Assembly (NCBI GenBank): GCA_024364735.1
Contig: JAGFNQ010005227.1
Span: 1 to 64,000 of the forward strand
Reading direction: 5' to 3'
DNA: 64,000 nt
Origin: Boesenbergia rotunda
Taxonomy: Eukaryota; Streptophyta; Magnoliopsida; Zingiberales; Zingiberaceae
A program made the translations under genes and the position numbers. The first letter of the stretch is position 1. Each line of letters opens with the position of its first letter. The notes under the pieces are model-generated. The model did no database searches. It was given only the letters and a program-made list of their open reading frames with translations, and was not told the DNA's origin. This document shows positions 42,327 through 54,205 of the stretch, one piece after another.

Positions 42327-43981
42327 ATGGCCATGCAAGAGGGTTTCAGCACAGCCAGACCACCACTCTTCAGTGGAGACGACTTCTCTTACTGGAAGAG
42401 TCGGATGGAAGTCCACCTGAAAACTGAGGTGGATATGTTGATTATTATCCAATCTGGCCTTGAAATTCCCAAGAATGCTGAAAGAGTGGCACAACACTAC
42501 TCAGAGTGGGACGCCTCGCTGAAGAAAAAGATCGAGGCTGATGCAAAGGCAACCCAGACACTGCAATGCGGATTAACCAAAGAAGAACTGAACCGAGTGG
42601 GACCCTTCAATAGTGCTAAAGAACTCTGGAGCAAACTGATTGAACTGCACGAGGGCACCTCCGACATCAGAATCAGCAAAAGGGACCTACTGCTGAACAG
42701 ATTGTACACAATCAAAATGAACGAAGGTGAATTAGTAGCACAGCTCCACGCCAGAATCCAGGAGCTGATGAACGGCCTACACACAATCAGTCATAAGGTA
42801 GAAAATCGTGACCTTATCAGGTATACCTTAAATGCTATCCCAAGAAATACTCTGTGGGCATCTATGGTAGATGCTTACAAGGTTTCTAGGGATCTTTCTA
42901 AAATTAAATTAGATCAATTGTTTCAGAATTAGAATTACATGAGCAGACTAACTGCACTTTGGCCGAAAAAGGTATTGCTTTTCTTGCAGGTAAACCCCAA
43001 GGAAAGGTAGCCAAGAAAAAGCCTCAACCTGCACCCGAGTCTGACTCAGACTCAGACTCAGAAAATAGTGAAGGGGTTCGACCCAAGCTGGTTCGGCTAG
43101 CCCGGGACTATTACAAGGAGCTGAAGCATCAGACCAACAGAAGGAAAGCCAGCCGAAGAAAGGAAGATCCAGCTGAACCTTCAACTTCAAAAACCAAACC
43201 AAATATGACCTGCTACGAATGCAACAAGAAGGGACACTACAAATCGGAGTGCCCCAATCTAAAGGAAGCCAAGAAGACTCGAAGGAAGAAGGCTCTTCAA
43301 GCCACGTGGGACGAATTTTCCTCCGAAGAAGAAGAAGAGGCCCCACAATCAAACCTTCTCGCCTTGACCGCTTCGGAAGACATAGACACCAGATCGGAAT
43401 CGGAGCCAGACGACGGAAGGCTCACAATTTCGGAGAACGACAAAATAACAGTAAGTGGTTATTCTGAAGTTGAATTATCAAAGTTAATTGCTTACTTATC
43501 TCGTAACTTGGCGAAAGCCAAAATCCGAGTCGAGTCCCTCCGACAGGAAGTAAAACTCCTGAAAGAGGAAGTTGACTCTAGATCCTTGACCGAGAAGGTT
43601 CAAGAAGAAACCTCTACTCAACTTGAAAAACTTGAGAAAGAGAACTCCTCCTTGAAAACTCAAGTCAAGGACCTTAGAGCGGCTTTAGAACGATTCACTT
43701 CGGGTTCCAAGGGTCTTGACATGATCCTTGGAAAACAGAAGTCCGTTCTAAATCGATCTGGGTTAGGGTATCGAACCAAGTCGAGACAATGGTTATACTA
43801 TGCTGTATTGAACCAATTTAGACCCAAAATTCAAGCATGGGTACCAAAACTTTGCTTGAATAACCAAGCTGGACCAAACCAGTATTGGATCCCCAAGGAC
43901 AAGATTCATATCTTGCCTAATCATTACCGTGGCTTTAGTCTAGGGGGAGCCAATTTAAAAATAATTTTTATAATTAGATAA
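42327..43981 (+). pseudogene. gag: gag of E (single frameshift)
   Basis: ATG at 42327 (MAMQEGFSTARPPLFSGDDF) reads about 200 codons of the gag helical domain to 42932, where a one-base loss near 42917 ends it. The second frame resumes at about 42933 and runs to TAA at 43979-43981. It carries a Ser/Asp-rich linker, the zinc knuckle CYECNKKGHYKSEC (43211-43252), an EEEEEAPQ acidic patch, a long coiled coil (VESLRQEVKLLKEEVDSRS) and a conserved tail (WIPKDKIHILPNHYRGF). A and G carry the same protein. Otherwise well preserved. Confidence 0.88.
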
Positions 43982-44084
43982 ATTCTTTTCTTAATTTGAA
44001 TTGCGTGCTTAATTGTTTATTTATTTATGCAAATTATCATGTTTAGACCTAGGACTGGTTAGACTAAGGACTAAATCGATTTAA

Positions 44085-44335
44085 CTGAAATTTGAACAAC
44101 ATAGTATTGGGTGGAGGTGGCATGATAGTATATTAGGGAAGTCATCTTGGTGGAACTAGCCGAAGCTACCGATCCAAAGCCCAAATTAGTTAGACCAAAA
44201 TCTTTCAAGGAGTAACTTGAAGATGAATTTTTAATAAAAGGCTTTGTCAAGAAAAGGATTGTTGCTCCAATAAGGCTACGGCCAAAGAAGGCCTAGTGCC
44301 TCGCCAAGACCTGGAAGCCGATTATTGAAAACCAA
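44085..44335 (+). other. Conserved non-coding block after gag (E copy)
   Basis: Reverse complement of the blocks at 7439, 16378 and 62259. It lies in the 660-base gag-pol spacer and has no shared frame. Landmarks are GCCGAAGCTACCGATCC and CTCGCCAAGACCTGGAAGCC. Confidence 0.75.
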
Positions 44336-44499
44336 ATTCACTTTACTATTGTCAGATTTGAATCTAACACAAATTTCAATTAATCTTAGATTCAACCATT
44401 TTTTAAAAATAAATTTAAAACTAATGGTTTTCAAAATTAATTCAACTTTTCAAAAATTAATCATGTTTTTTAAAATAAAATCTTTACTTCTGTTAAAAC

Positions 44500-44557
44500 C
44501 TGTCTCACAAAACCCATAAGGTTAACGTGATTGATAACTCTAGATTGGGTGAGACAG
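44500..44557 (+). other. Pre-pol stem element of E
   Basis: Perfect arms CTGTCTCAC (44500-44508) and GTGAGACAG (44549-44557). The core CTAGATT/TTGATAAC is related to the post-pol element at 47964-48023. Confidence 0.7.
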
Positions 44558-44631
44558 ACTAGGTTGTGAAAATCAATTTAAGCTATCCTTAATTCTAATT
44601 GGATCCAAATCGATAAATTCTTTATGTGTAG

Positions 44632-47600
44632 GAACATAAAGATTTGGACCAATGGATGTTGGATAGCGGATGCTCCAGACACATGACTGGAGACAAATTG
44701 AAATTCACCAAACTTAAGTTCAAGAACCTAGGCTCAGTAGCATTTGGCAACAATGCTACACTCAAAGTCATTGGGTCAGGTAATATTGAACTCAAATCCG
44801 ATTTTGTAATTAAAAAGGTACTCTTGGTTGAGAACTTTAAATTTAATTTGCTTAGTATAAGTCAATTATGCGCGCATACTGGCTATGTAGTTACCTTTAC
44901 CAACTCTGACTGCCTGATTAGAAATTTGCAAGACTCAGAAGTCATGCTTAAGGACATTAGGAAAAATAATGTTTATACTATAAATCTACCCTTAGTACCT
45001 AAATGTCTCTTAACTCAGTTAGAAGAATCAAACCTCTGGCATAGGAGATTAGGTCACACTAATCTAAGACTAATTTCAAAAATCACCCAACTTAGTCTAA
45101 TTAAAGGAATACCAAAAATTAAGAACCATGAAAACATGATATGTGACTCATGTAACCAAGGTAAACAAACCAGGTCTAATCACAAACAAGTTCAATCAGA
45201 CCTAACTCAAACTACACTTGAGCTCCTGCACCTTGACCTATTTGATTAACATGGAGTCAAGTCACTAAGCGGAAACCGGTACTGATTAGTCATTATCGAT
45301 AATTACTCTAGGTTTACATGGGTAAGGTTCCTAAAAACTAAGGATGAAACCCTAAATCTATTCATTGACCTATGTAAGGTAATTGAGAATCAAAATGATA
45401 TCAAAATCAAAAGACTTAGGAGTGATCACGGGGGAGAGTTTGAAAATCAAAAGTTTGAGGAATTTTGTAAGATAAATGGGTATATTCACGAATTTTCATG
45501 TCCTAGAACACCCCAGCAAAATGGAATAGTAGAAAGGAAAAATAGAACCCTACAGGAAGCCGCTAGGATTATGCTCAATGAATTCAACCTAGCCAACCAA
45601 TTTTGGGCAAAAGCAATTAATACAGCTTGCTATATCCAAAATAGGGTCCTAATTAACAAACGACATAATAAAATTCCATATGAATTATATTACCATAGAC
45701 TTCCAAACCTACACTACCTAAGGGTCTTTGGGTGCAAAGTCCATATCCTAAACACCAAGGACTACCTAGGGAAATTCCAGTCTAAGTCAACCCTTGGAAT
45801 ATTTTTAGGATATTCAACAACAAGTAGAGCCTATAGGGTCTACAATAGACAAACTAATAAAATTGAAGAAACAACGAATTTAATATTTGATGAGGAAATT
45901 AATTCAAAATCTGATAATCCAAACCTGAATCCATCAAATATTGATCAGGAAGATAATGAACAAATTATAGAATCATCAATTGAACCACTAGTTGAAACTC
46001 TAAATGAACTGACTATTGAACCAACTACTGCATCAATTGAACCAACCCAAGTAATTGAACAAAATACCGAACCTAACCGTCCAACCGGACCTAAGGCTGA
46101 ACCAAGTTCTAGAAGAACCAAGAAAACCAGACTCAGTCACCCCTCTGACTAAATTGTGGGTGATCCAACCTTAAGAGTCAGAACTAGGTCTTTCTATAGA
46201 AATCTTAGTCAAATAACACTTATCTCAAAAATTGAACCTAAGATCATAGAGGAAGCCCTACCTAATCCTGATTGGATCATAGCAATGCAAGAGGAATTAG
46301 CCCAATTTGAAAGAAACCAAGTCTGGGAACTAGTACCTAAACCTGAGGGCAAATCCATCATAGATACTAAGTGGGTATTTTGGAACAAACTAAATGACCA
46401 AGGGGAAATAGTCAGAAACAAAGCCCGCTTAGTAGCTAAAGGGTTCAGTCAAGTCGAAGGGTTAGACTATGACGAAACCTATGCCCCAGTAGCCAGACTT
46501 GAGTCTATTATAATGTTGTTAGCCTTTGCAGCCCATAAAGGATTTAAACTTTACCAAATGAATGTTAAGTCAGCCTTTCTGAATGGGTTCATCAAGGAAG
46601 AAGTCTATGAGAACAACCCCAGGCTTTGAGGACCTAGAAAAATCTGACTATGTTTACAAGCTTAATAAGACATTTTATGGACTAAAACATGCACCTATGG
46701 CATGGTATGAACGCCTATCAACTTACCTTATTTCTAAGGAATTTAACCAAGGACAAATTGACTCAACTCTCTTTGTTAAAAGCTTAGAAAAACACATTTT
46801 CATTGCCCAAATCTATGTTGATGACATAATTTTCGGATCCACCAACTCAAACTTCTTAAAAGAATTTATAAAAATAATGGAAAACGAATTCGAAATGAGC
46901 TTAGTTGGTGAGCTCAACTTCTTTTTAGGATTACAAATTAAGCAAACTAGGGATGGAAATTATGTTCATCAATCTAAATATGCTAAGAAGTTAATAAAGA
47001 AATTTAAAATGGATAACTCCAAAAGCATAAGTACCCCTATGACCACAAATGTAAAAATTGATAGTGACCCTGAAGGTAAACCTGTAGACCTTAAACTATA
47101 TCGAAGTATGATTGGAAGTCTACTTTACCTTACAGTTAGCAGACCTGATATCCTTTTCGCTGTAGGAATGTGTGCTAGATACCAAACCTGTGCTAAGGAA
47201 ACACACTTAGCAGCCCTAAAAAGAATACTAAAATACATTAAAGGCACCCTAAATGTAGGGATTTGGTATCCTAGGACCTCAACATTTGACTTGTCAGGAT
47301 ACTCTGATTCTCACTATGCTGGATGCAAACTAGATAGAAAGAGTACAAGTGGAAGCTGCCAACTTTTAGGAAATAGTCTAGTCAGTTGGTGCAGTAGAAA
47401 GCAACACTGCGTAGCTCTATCTACAACCGAAGCTGAATATGTTGCTTTAGGAGAGTGTGTAGCACAACTCTTATGGATGATGCACACTCTTAAGGACTTC
47501 CAGCTTGATTACACCCAAACCCAAGTCTACATTGACAACATAAGTTCAATTAATCTAACTAAGAACCCAATCCAACACTCTAGAACAAAACATATAGAGG

Positions 47601-47758
47601 TTAAACATCACTTCGTAAGAGATCATGTAGCTAGGGGTGAAATAGTCCTTAAGCATGTAGACTCAAAATCAAACTTAGCTGATATCTTCACCAAACCCTT
47701 ACCTGAGTCTGAGTTCAGCTCACTAAGAAGGCAGTTAGGGTTATGTTTAGTAGAATAG
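44632..47758 (+). pseudogene. pol: pol of E: protease, integrase, reverse transcriptase, RNase H
   Basis: The frame opens after TAG at 44629-44631. Protease WMLDSGCSRHMTG (about 44658). Gag-pre-integrase SNLWHRRLGHTNLRL with CDSCNQGKQ. Integrase HLDLF, VIIDNYSRFTW, SDHGGEFENQ and TPQQNGIVERKNRT. Linker. Reverse transcriptase NQVWELVPKPEGKS, ARLVAKGFSQVEG, KSAFLNGFIKEE, then YVDDIIFGSTN (about 46816). RNase H with GYSDSHYAGC (the second acidic residue of the usual S-D-S-D-Y is His), TEAEY and VYIDN, ending SNLADIFTKPLPESEF. In-frame stops: TAA 45247, TGA 45283, TAA 46150; a frameshift near 46608. The RT YVDD is intact, but the enzyme cannot be made whole. Confidence 0.9.
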
Positions 47759-47963
47759 GATTGTTCTACTTGTGTTTTTAAAAAAACTGTTTTATTACTT
47801 ATCTGATATTTATTTGAAAAATCATTTTTATCTTGAAATTTAAAATGATTTTCCGACTTAGTTTTTTTCAAAACTTACTCCCTTCAAAACTAGGGCTTTT
47901 TCGCAAATGAACTTAGCTTAGGCCCTAACCCTAGAATTGCATGCACCTATAGATCTAGAAGCC

Positions 47964-48023
47964 AGCATCTCACAAGCACCTTAGGATACTTTTGATTGAT
48001 AACCTAGACTGGGTTGAGATGCT
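47964..48023 (+). other. Post-pol stem element of E
   Basis: Perfect arms AGCATCTCA (47964-47972) and TGAGATGCT (48015-48023). Homologous to 4964-5023 (A) and 59339-59398 (G). The surrounding 47760-48430 is non-coding. Confidence 0.7.
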
Positions 48024-48429
48024 TAGGTCTATGCCTTGATTCAAGATGCTTTAAGTCAGTGCATCTGAAGTAATTGGGGCAATAAATACCAATTGAACAG
48101 TAATCAGGTTAAGTGTCAAGCTTAGAAAATCTAACTTGATCAGATCACTTAACTTGACTAATCCTAGCGAAAGCTACTGTTTATAACAGTTAGTAAGTAG
48201 CTAACTGGGTTAGACAGGACCCGAAAGAGAAATTCTAAATTGTTTTGGTCCAATTTATGCTTAGAATTGGTTCAATACAGCACTTTAATTTTCCTTACTC
48301 AATTTTTTACTATATTTTTTTTATATATGGCAAAGGGGGAGAGATTGGAAAGGAGAGAAAAGAATGTTTTAAAAGTTAAATTTTTCCAAATTAATTTTTT
48401 TTCAAAAACTTTTATCTCCTTTTTTCAAA

Positions 48430-48690
48430 AAGTAAAGTAATTCAAAATTCCTTTTGAAAATTTTCTAAGTGTTAACTTCAAAACTTTTTGAAAATTTTCT
48501 AAGTACTTAATTCAAAATTCATTTTGGAAAATTTTCTAAGTACTCAACTCAAAAAAATGTTTTGAAAATTTTCTAAGTACTAAAACAAAATGTTTTGAAA
48601 AATTTTCTAAGTGCCCAACTCGAAAATATTTTAGAAATTTTTTCTAACTTGAAAATCCCTTTTGAAAATTTTCTAAGTGTTGAAAACCTG
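48430..48690 (+). repeat. PPT-proximal A/T-rich array of E
   Basis: Five or six units of GAAAATTTTCTAAGTACT and CAAAAT. Counterpart of 4260-4560 in A and 58440-58930 in G. No ORF2 is present between pol and the LTR. Confidence 0.75.
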
Positions 48691-48853
48691 AAAAATCTTT
48701 TCATAGATAGGCAAGGACTTAGAAATGTTTTCAAAAACCCCACGTATTTTTGAAAAACTCAGGGGGAAAATTTCTTCCAGGAGGAGGAAATTAACAATCG
48801 TTTATATTACCTTTTTCATTAACTTAACTTTTTGAACTGTATTGCCATAAATC

Positions 48854-48866
48854 AAAAGGGGGAGAT
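48854..48866 (+). other. Polypurine tract of E
   Basis: AAAAGGGGGAGAT directly before the 3' LTR. Confidence 0.9.
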
Positions 48867-49602
48867 TGTTGATGCAGGCAGCACCTAAGTCAAACCTGGG
48901 TTTTGATATTGGCAAAGGGTTCAAAAGTTAAGATATTATTGTGATCTAACTTGTTCACTGAGTGTGCAGGAAGAAGTCCTAGGTACACTAGGCAAGAAGT
49001 TCTGGCAAAGGGCTGGGCAAAGAAGTCCTGGTGCCCGAGAGGTCTCAGGCGCCCCAGTCAGCCCAGGTGCCGAATCGAAGGGGATAAGCGCTGACCGAGC
49101 TGCGGATTGAGGTTCTCGCAGGTAAAGGCGCATGTCAGGCGCCCCCAACGAATCAGGCGCCCCTATGGGTACTATAAAAGGGGGTTCACCCCCAAGGCTT
49201 CGACAATAATTCTTTCCAACGCTCCAAACACTTTCGCTTATGCGCTGCGCTCCGGCAATGTTCCATTTTGAGATTTCAGCGCCTACGACGACCCTCTGCT
49301 CCGGAATTCGATCCATCTCGGGCGTCGGTAAAAGTTTCAATTTATGAAAATGTTGTGATTTAGTTTTCAAATTCTATATCTGTACTATCAATCTGTAAGA
49401 ATCTTTCCGAATATAGAATTGCCCAAAGTAAACGGTCAAGGACCGTGAGCCTTGGAGTAGGAGCCGACCGTGACTCCGAACCAAGTAAAAAATCGACTTG
49501 TGTTCTTTGCACTTTATTTCTTTCCGCTGCATATTTGCTCTTTCTTAGTCCAAAAAGTTTTTAACGATATTCACCCCCCCTATCGTTTTCTTCGATCCAA
49601 CA
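48867..49602 (+). repeat. 3' LTR of E (736 bp, internal deletion)
   Basis: Both ends match the 5' LTR, but about 614 bp are missing after AAGAAGTCCTGGT (49020-49032), removing most of the repeat arrays. TATAAAAG at 49173-49180. Confidence 0.92.
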
Positions 49603-49607
49603 TAAGC

Positions 49608-50521
49608 AAAATTAGGTAGTTTAGTGGATTTACCAACACGAGTGGACTGATGACGGGGGAGAGAAAGATCATTTGGCATCTGAAGAGATGATTGGGTAGT
49701 GGCAGAAGAAGGAGCATGTGGAGTAGATGTCTCAGGAACCAAAATATCAGATTCAATTGAGCTACCAGTAGGGGCTACGGGTGAAGCTTCCTCAGTGACG
49801 GTATTGAAAGGATCAATGCAAAACATATATGACTTTGTTATATTATACGAACTAGCTAAAATAAAAAGGATGGAAAATGCTCAAGAACACAACATGACGA
49901 GAGGCATATAATTTTTGACTAACAGAATCAAAGCAACGATATCTTTTTTGACCAATAAAGCGTTATGCTGAATTTTATTAATCATATGAGCGACGGTAAG
50001 GATTGTTTCCTTCCAAAAGACACTATCTAGGAACACTGGAAGACAATAAAATGAACGGGTTATTTCAACAAGATGTCTATATTTTTGTTCAGTCACACTA
50101 TCATGTTCAAGAATATCTATACACGAGGTTTGATGAATAATATCATCAGAATCAAGTAAATGTGAAAAATCATTCGAAGTGTATTACCCTCCCCCCTCCC
50201 CATCACAATGAAAGCACTTTCACAAGAGCTCTAAAGTTATTAAAAATGATAATATAATCAGACTTGTGTTTCATAAGATAGATCCAACAATAACGAGTGA
50301 AATCATCGATAAATAAAACATAATACCTTAACCCCCTTTTGTAGAAATATGAGAGAGTCCCCACACATCAGAATGGATAAGATGAAATGAAGCAGGGGAA
50401 AAAGAAAGACTTTTATAAAAGTGTAAGACAAAAAATTTAGCCAGTTTATAACCACTACAATTAGATATATCAAAACTTTTTAAATGTCCTAATAATCCAA
50501 TAGAAGCTAAAAAGTACAAAC
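49608..50521 (-). pseudogene. pol: pol of I, 5' part: integrase and linker
   Basis: Decayed copia pol. In the minus direction from 50521: IGLLGHLKSFDISNCSGYKL and FHLIHSDVWG (first integrase Asp), then a region with many breaks, TEQKYRHLVEITRSF (a worn form of the usual integrase motif), LTVAHMINKI, and a Ser/Pro/Thr linker with HAPSSATTQSSLQMP and KSTKLPNFAY up to E's target site. The gag half is not seen because D begins at 50522. It belongs with 39267-40740. Confidence 0.75.
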
Positions 50522-52300
50522 TGTTAGGATCTGGGATGGCTAGAGAGGGGGTGTGAATAGCCACCCACTAAAAACTCGCTTCTTTTCTTTCTGTACTCAG
50601 GTTAGCAGCGGAAAACAAAACAGACAGAAAGAAACAAATAGAGAATAACACAAGGATTTACAAGGTTCGGGGATAACTTGCCCCTACTCCTTGGCGTGCC
50701 AGTGAGGTGGGCGATCCCTTGACCTTCGGCAGATCAGGCCACGGAGTGAATCCGGCTAAAGACTTCTCCTTCTCGGTGGAGTAACCTCTCCACAAGCATC
50801 TCAGAAATATATAGATGAAGCACAGGAGATTCAAGAGAGAAGCTCACACAACTGATGAGTAGTAAGCAGAAAGATCAAGCAAGAAGAAACAATACAGAGA
50901 GCACAACAACACCCTTTTCTTCGATCTCTGTTAGTTCCTTCCTTGTGCTCCTCCGCTTCGCCAGCTTCTTCTTAAACTATTCTTCTGCACCACACTTACA
51001 GGCTTCGTCATTCACTGACCCACGGCGTCGTCACCCACTGACTCACTGACCCCTTCTGAGCTCATTGAAGTCATCCTCTTCAGCTGCAGCTTCAGGTCAG
51101 ACACCATTGAAACATGCAAGTGTATAACAAACAAAATTGCCATAGCGAAAGCCTCCATTGACCATTCTTCTTGCTCCTTCATTTGAATATCACAGCTCTG
51201 TATCATCTGCACACTCAATGATTTATTAGCGAAGCAAATCAGAAGCAAATCAGAGACAAATCAGAAATCTGACAACCATTTAAATTAAAGTTTTGAGGTG
51301 TTGATCGGTCACCGTGACCGATCAGACAACCTCTTGACCAATCAGACTCTATTCTGATCGATCCAGTGATGTTCTGATCGGTCTCACTGACCGATCAGAG
51401 TCCAGGGGATCGGTCACCAGACCGATCCCTAAACTCACTGTGATTTCCAGGTGATTTCCAATCAAGGCGCTAATCAGTTACTTTGATTGATCAGTGAAGG
51501 GTCTGATCGGTCAACCAGACTGATCAGGCCATAGCCTGACCGATCAGGAGACTGCCTGATCAGTCTAGTCTATGTTAATCGATTGCACTGACCGATCAGC
51601 CAACCTTCTGTGACCACATAGAATGTTTTCTAATCGGTCACCAGACCGTTCAGAAAATCTTTTGTTTCCTCAGAAGCTTTCTGGATCGGTCAACATACCG
51701 ATCAGACATCCTGGATCAGTCCTGTGACCGATCTACTATCGAGAGAGTTCATGCCAACTCCCTGATCGGATTCTAGACCGATCCAACCAAATCACTTGAT
51801 TAATTCATGGCCCAATTCTGACCATGACTAACTCAAGTTAGGCCCTGAGTCTAGAGAACAGGCTCCCTTGCCCTCTCTGACTCAGTCTGGTCCGGAGAAC
51901 AAGCTACCAAGCCCTCTTCGACTCATCCCGGTCCAGAGAACGAGCTACTGAGCCCTCTCTGACCAAAGTCCGGAGAACGAGCTACCGAGCCCTCTCAGAC
52001 TCATCTCGGTCCAGAGAACCAGCTACTGAGCCCTCTCTGACCTAAGTCCGGAGAACGAGCTATCGAGCCCTCTCTGACTCAACCTGATCCAGAGAACGAG
52101 CTACCGAGCCCTCTTCGACTCAACCCGGTCCAGAGAACAAGCTACGAGCCCTCTCTGACCTAAGTCTGGAGAACAAGCTACCGAGCCCTCTCTGACCAGT
52201 GCACTTAATCCGAACATAACTATCTGTTCTCAATTCTCACTCAACCGAACATAAATCGATGTCAACATCAAAACAATAATTAGGTCAGACTGCATCAACA
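50522..52300 (-). repeat. 3' LTR of D (1779 bp)
   Basis: TGTTAGGATCTGG...TGCATCAACA. GATCGGTC palindromes fill 51300-51790; at 51302-51324 arms TGATCGGTCAC and GTGACCGATCA flank one base, a perfect palindrome. GAGAACGAGCTACCGAGCCC repeats fill 51860-52200. The G-rich terminus is at 50541-50555. Confidence 0.88.
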
Positions 52301-52785
52301 ATCTCCCCCTTTTTGTTGTTTGACAACACGATTTAAGTTTAGGTATCAGGTGAAAATAAGATTTAAGCTTATTATCGCAAGGGAATCAGAATCCTCCCCC
52401 TACAATAGTTAAGTTCGATAATAGGTTAAACAAATCCTAAACTTAACTAACCATCCTTTCCCCCTTTATCAAACACCGAAAAGGGTGTAGACTGGTTATT
52501 AAGTTTAAAAACTCCCCCTTAAACAAGGGTCTCTCCCCAAAACCAAAATAAAAACGAAGAATAATTTTTTGAATTGCATATGAAAGGCATATACCAAAAA
52601 TACATCATGGCAACAACATATATGCATCATATGACACTAAGTATCGCAGTAAGGAGTAAACACAAAATATAACTGATGATTGAAATAAACACCAAAACAA
52701 ACAAACATAGCATAATGTTATCAGTCACACATAGTCAGAAGAGAAAATCAATCAACAGTTATAAGTCAAAGTACATCAAAATACA
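52301..52785 (-). other. PPT and 3' spacer of D
   Basis: Minus-strand PPT AAAAAGGGGGAGAT at 52301-52314. The rest matches C's 29187-29595 and holds no gene. Confidence 0.8.
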
Positions 52786-54205
52786 TCAGTCCTGATCATC
52801 GGGATCACGGGGGACATCAAACTGCATTGGATCAAAATGCAGTGTCATCAGAAGGTAGAAAACTCCCCGGAGCCGTGCTGCTCGATGGCTGATAACCAGG
52901 AAATGTCTGCGGGGGTGGATGACCTGCCATCCACGAGCGTAGCTCAGCAAACATCCCCTGCTGGTCGGCACGCATCTCCTGCTGTACACGAGCGATCATG
53001 GAGATGTCAGACTGCAATCTGCTCAAGCTCAGCAATCTGCCATCATAGATCAGGCTTTGGCTCGTAATCATCCTCAGCTGCGGGCACACCATATCCAGCA
53101 GGACCGGCAGCAACCTGAACAGGTGGTGCCCTAGGTAACTCCCCAAGTCCCCTGCCGTCCTTCCACCGTATCCCCCGAACATCAGCAATGATGCCAGACT
53201 TGAAAAATGCATGTTTCCCAAGTCGACAATATTGCCTAACCATTGGCACAGTTCTACCTTTTGACACATCAATACCGACTGACTCTAGCCAGTCAGTGAT
53301 GATGTGACCAAAAGGCATGTACACAGTCCGACGCCCGGGCTCACTATAGGAAATGATGGAATAGAAAATACTCAACATGATATCAAAGTCAAGGTGGCGA
53401 TGCATCCAGTAAAGCATCAAGCAGTGATAGGGGCGGATCTCGACTAAGGGCTTGGAAGTGATCGGTAAGAGGCAGTTGGTAATGATCTTGAACAAGACAT
53501 AATCAACAGCGGAGGGACGAAGGGCAGCGAAGGTGGGGAACTCACTGGCAAGCTCATCAAGCCTATCAGGTCTGGACTATCCAAAGAAATACTCATAGAT
53601 CGAATCAGAAGTTACTCCCTAGAACAGAGTCGATAAAGGGTCTGGAATAGTAAGGTAGATGGGATAGTGGTTTGTCGATCGACGACAGGCTAGATACTCA
53701 GAAAAGATGGGATAAGTGAAATCTAGATTGGTCCTGGCCACTCGGGTGGTACACCCCATACCGCCGTCAGCTTGAAGATTATTATAGAATTCGGAAACAA
53801 GGTCAGTGTTGATATTCCGTTCGAGAAAGACAATTGATTCAAGGTTGTAAAATTCGATTATCTGTCTCATAGAGGGACAGTAATCATAGACAAAGGATTT
53901 GTCAACAGATCGACACGGAAGAAGCTTGAACTTGAATATCGCATTAGGAAATCTCGAACTTGAAGAGGGTTGAGGTTGAGAAGATTGGTGGGAGGGTCTA
54001 GATGTGGAAGGTGATTTGGATTTAGAGGTTCCCTCACCGGCCATAGATTTGGAAGATTTTCTAAGATTAGGGACACACAGGTTGGATTAGGAGGGAAGGG
54101 CATGGCACAATCATCATAAATGATTAGGATAATTCAAAATAACACAAGTGTTACTACTAACAGTTTACAAATGAGAAAAGGATTGAAATTATACTTGGGT
54201 GGCAT
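52786..54205 (-). pseudogene. ORF2 of D: spliced PF20167-like gene, broken
   Basis: Exon 1 54195-54205 (Met-Pro-Pro-Lys). Exon 2 from 54060: Ser/Pro-rich N-terminus (SKSKSPSTSRPSHQSSQPQP), RSVDKSFVYDYCPSMRQ, LVSEFYNNL, RVARTNLDFTYPIFSEYL, then FKIITNCLLPITSKPL, MLYWMHRHLDFDIM, TVYMPFGHIITDWLESVGID and VRGIRWKDGRGLGELPRAPP. The C-terminal heptad region has QQEMRADQQGMFAELRSW. Damage: TAG at 53619-53621 and about 53580, TGA near 53040 where C has CGA, and frameshifts after 53010 and near the end. The 52786 stop follows RDPDDQD; 52832 is an alternative. Best preserved of the three copies at the N-terminus. It lies between pol (55201) and the 3' LTR. Confidence 0.7.
54061..54194 (-). other. Intron of D ORF2 (134 bp)
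   Basis: Minus-strand donor GTATAATTTC after ATGCCACCCAA; acceptor CCCTAATCTTAG before AAAATCTTCC. Phase 2, as in A and C. Confidence 0.68.

Larger units (their letters stand above)
40746..49602 (+). mobile_element. Element E: SIRE-like copia element, complete ends
   Basis: 8857 bp, TSD TAAGC at 40741-40745 and 49603-49607. Left LTR 1350 bp, right LTR 736 bp (internal deletion). Order: PBS, gag, conserved spacer, pol, post-pol spacer, PPT. No ORF2. gag and pol are damaged, so it is inactive. Confidence 0.95.
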
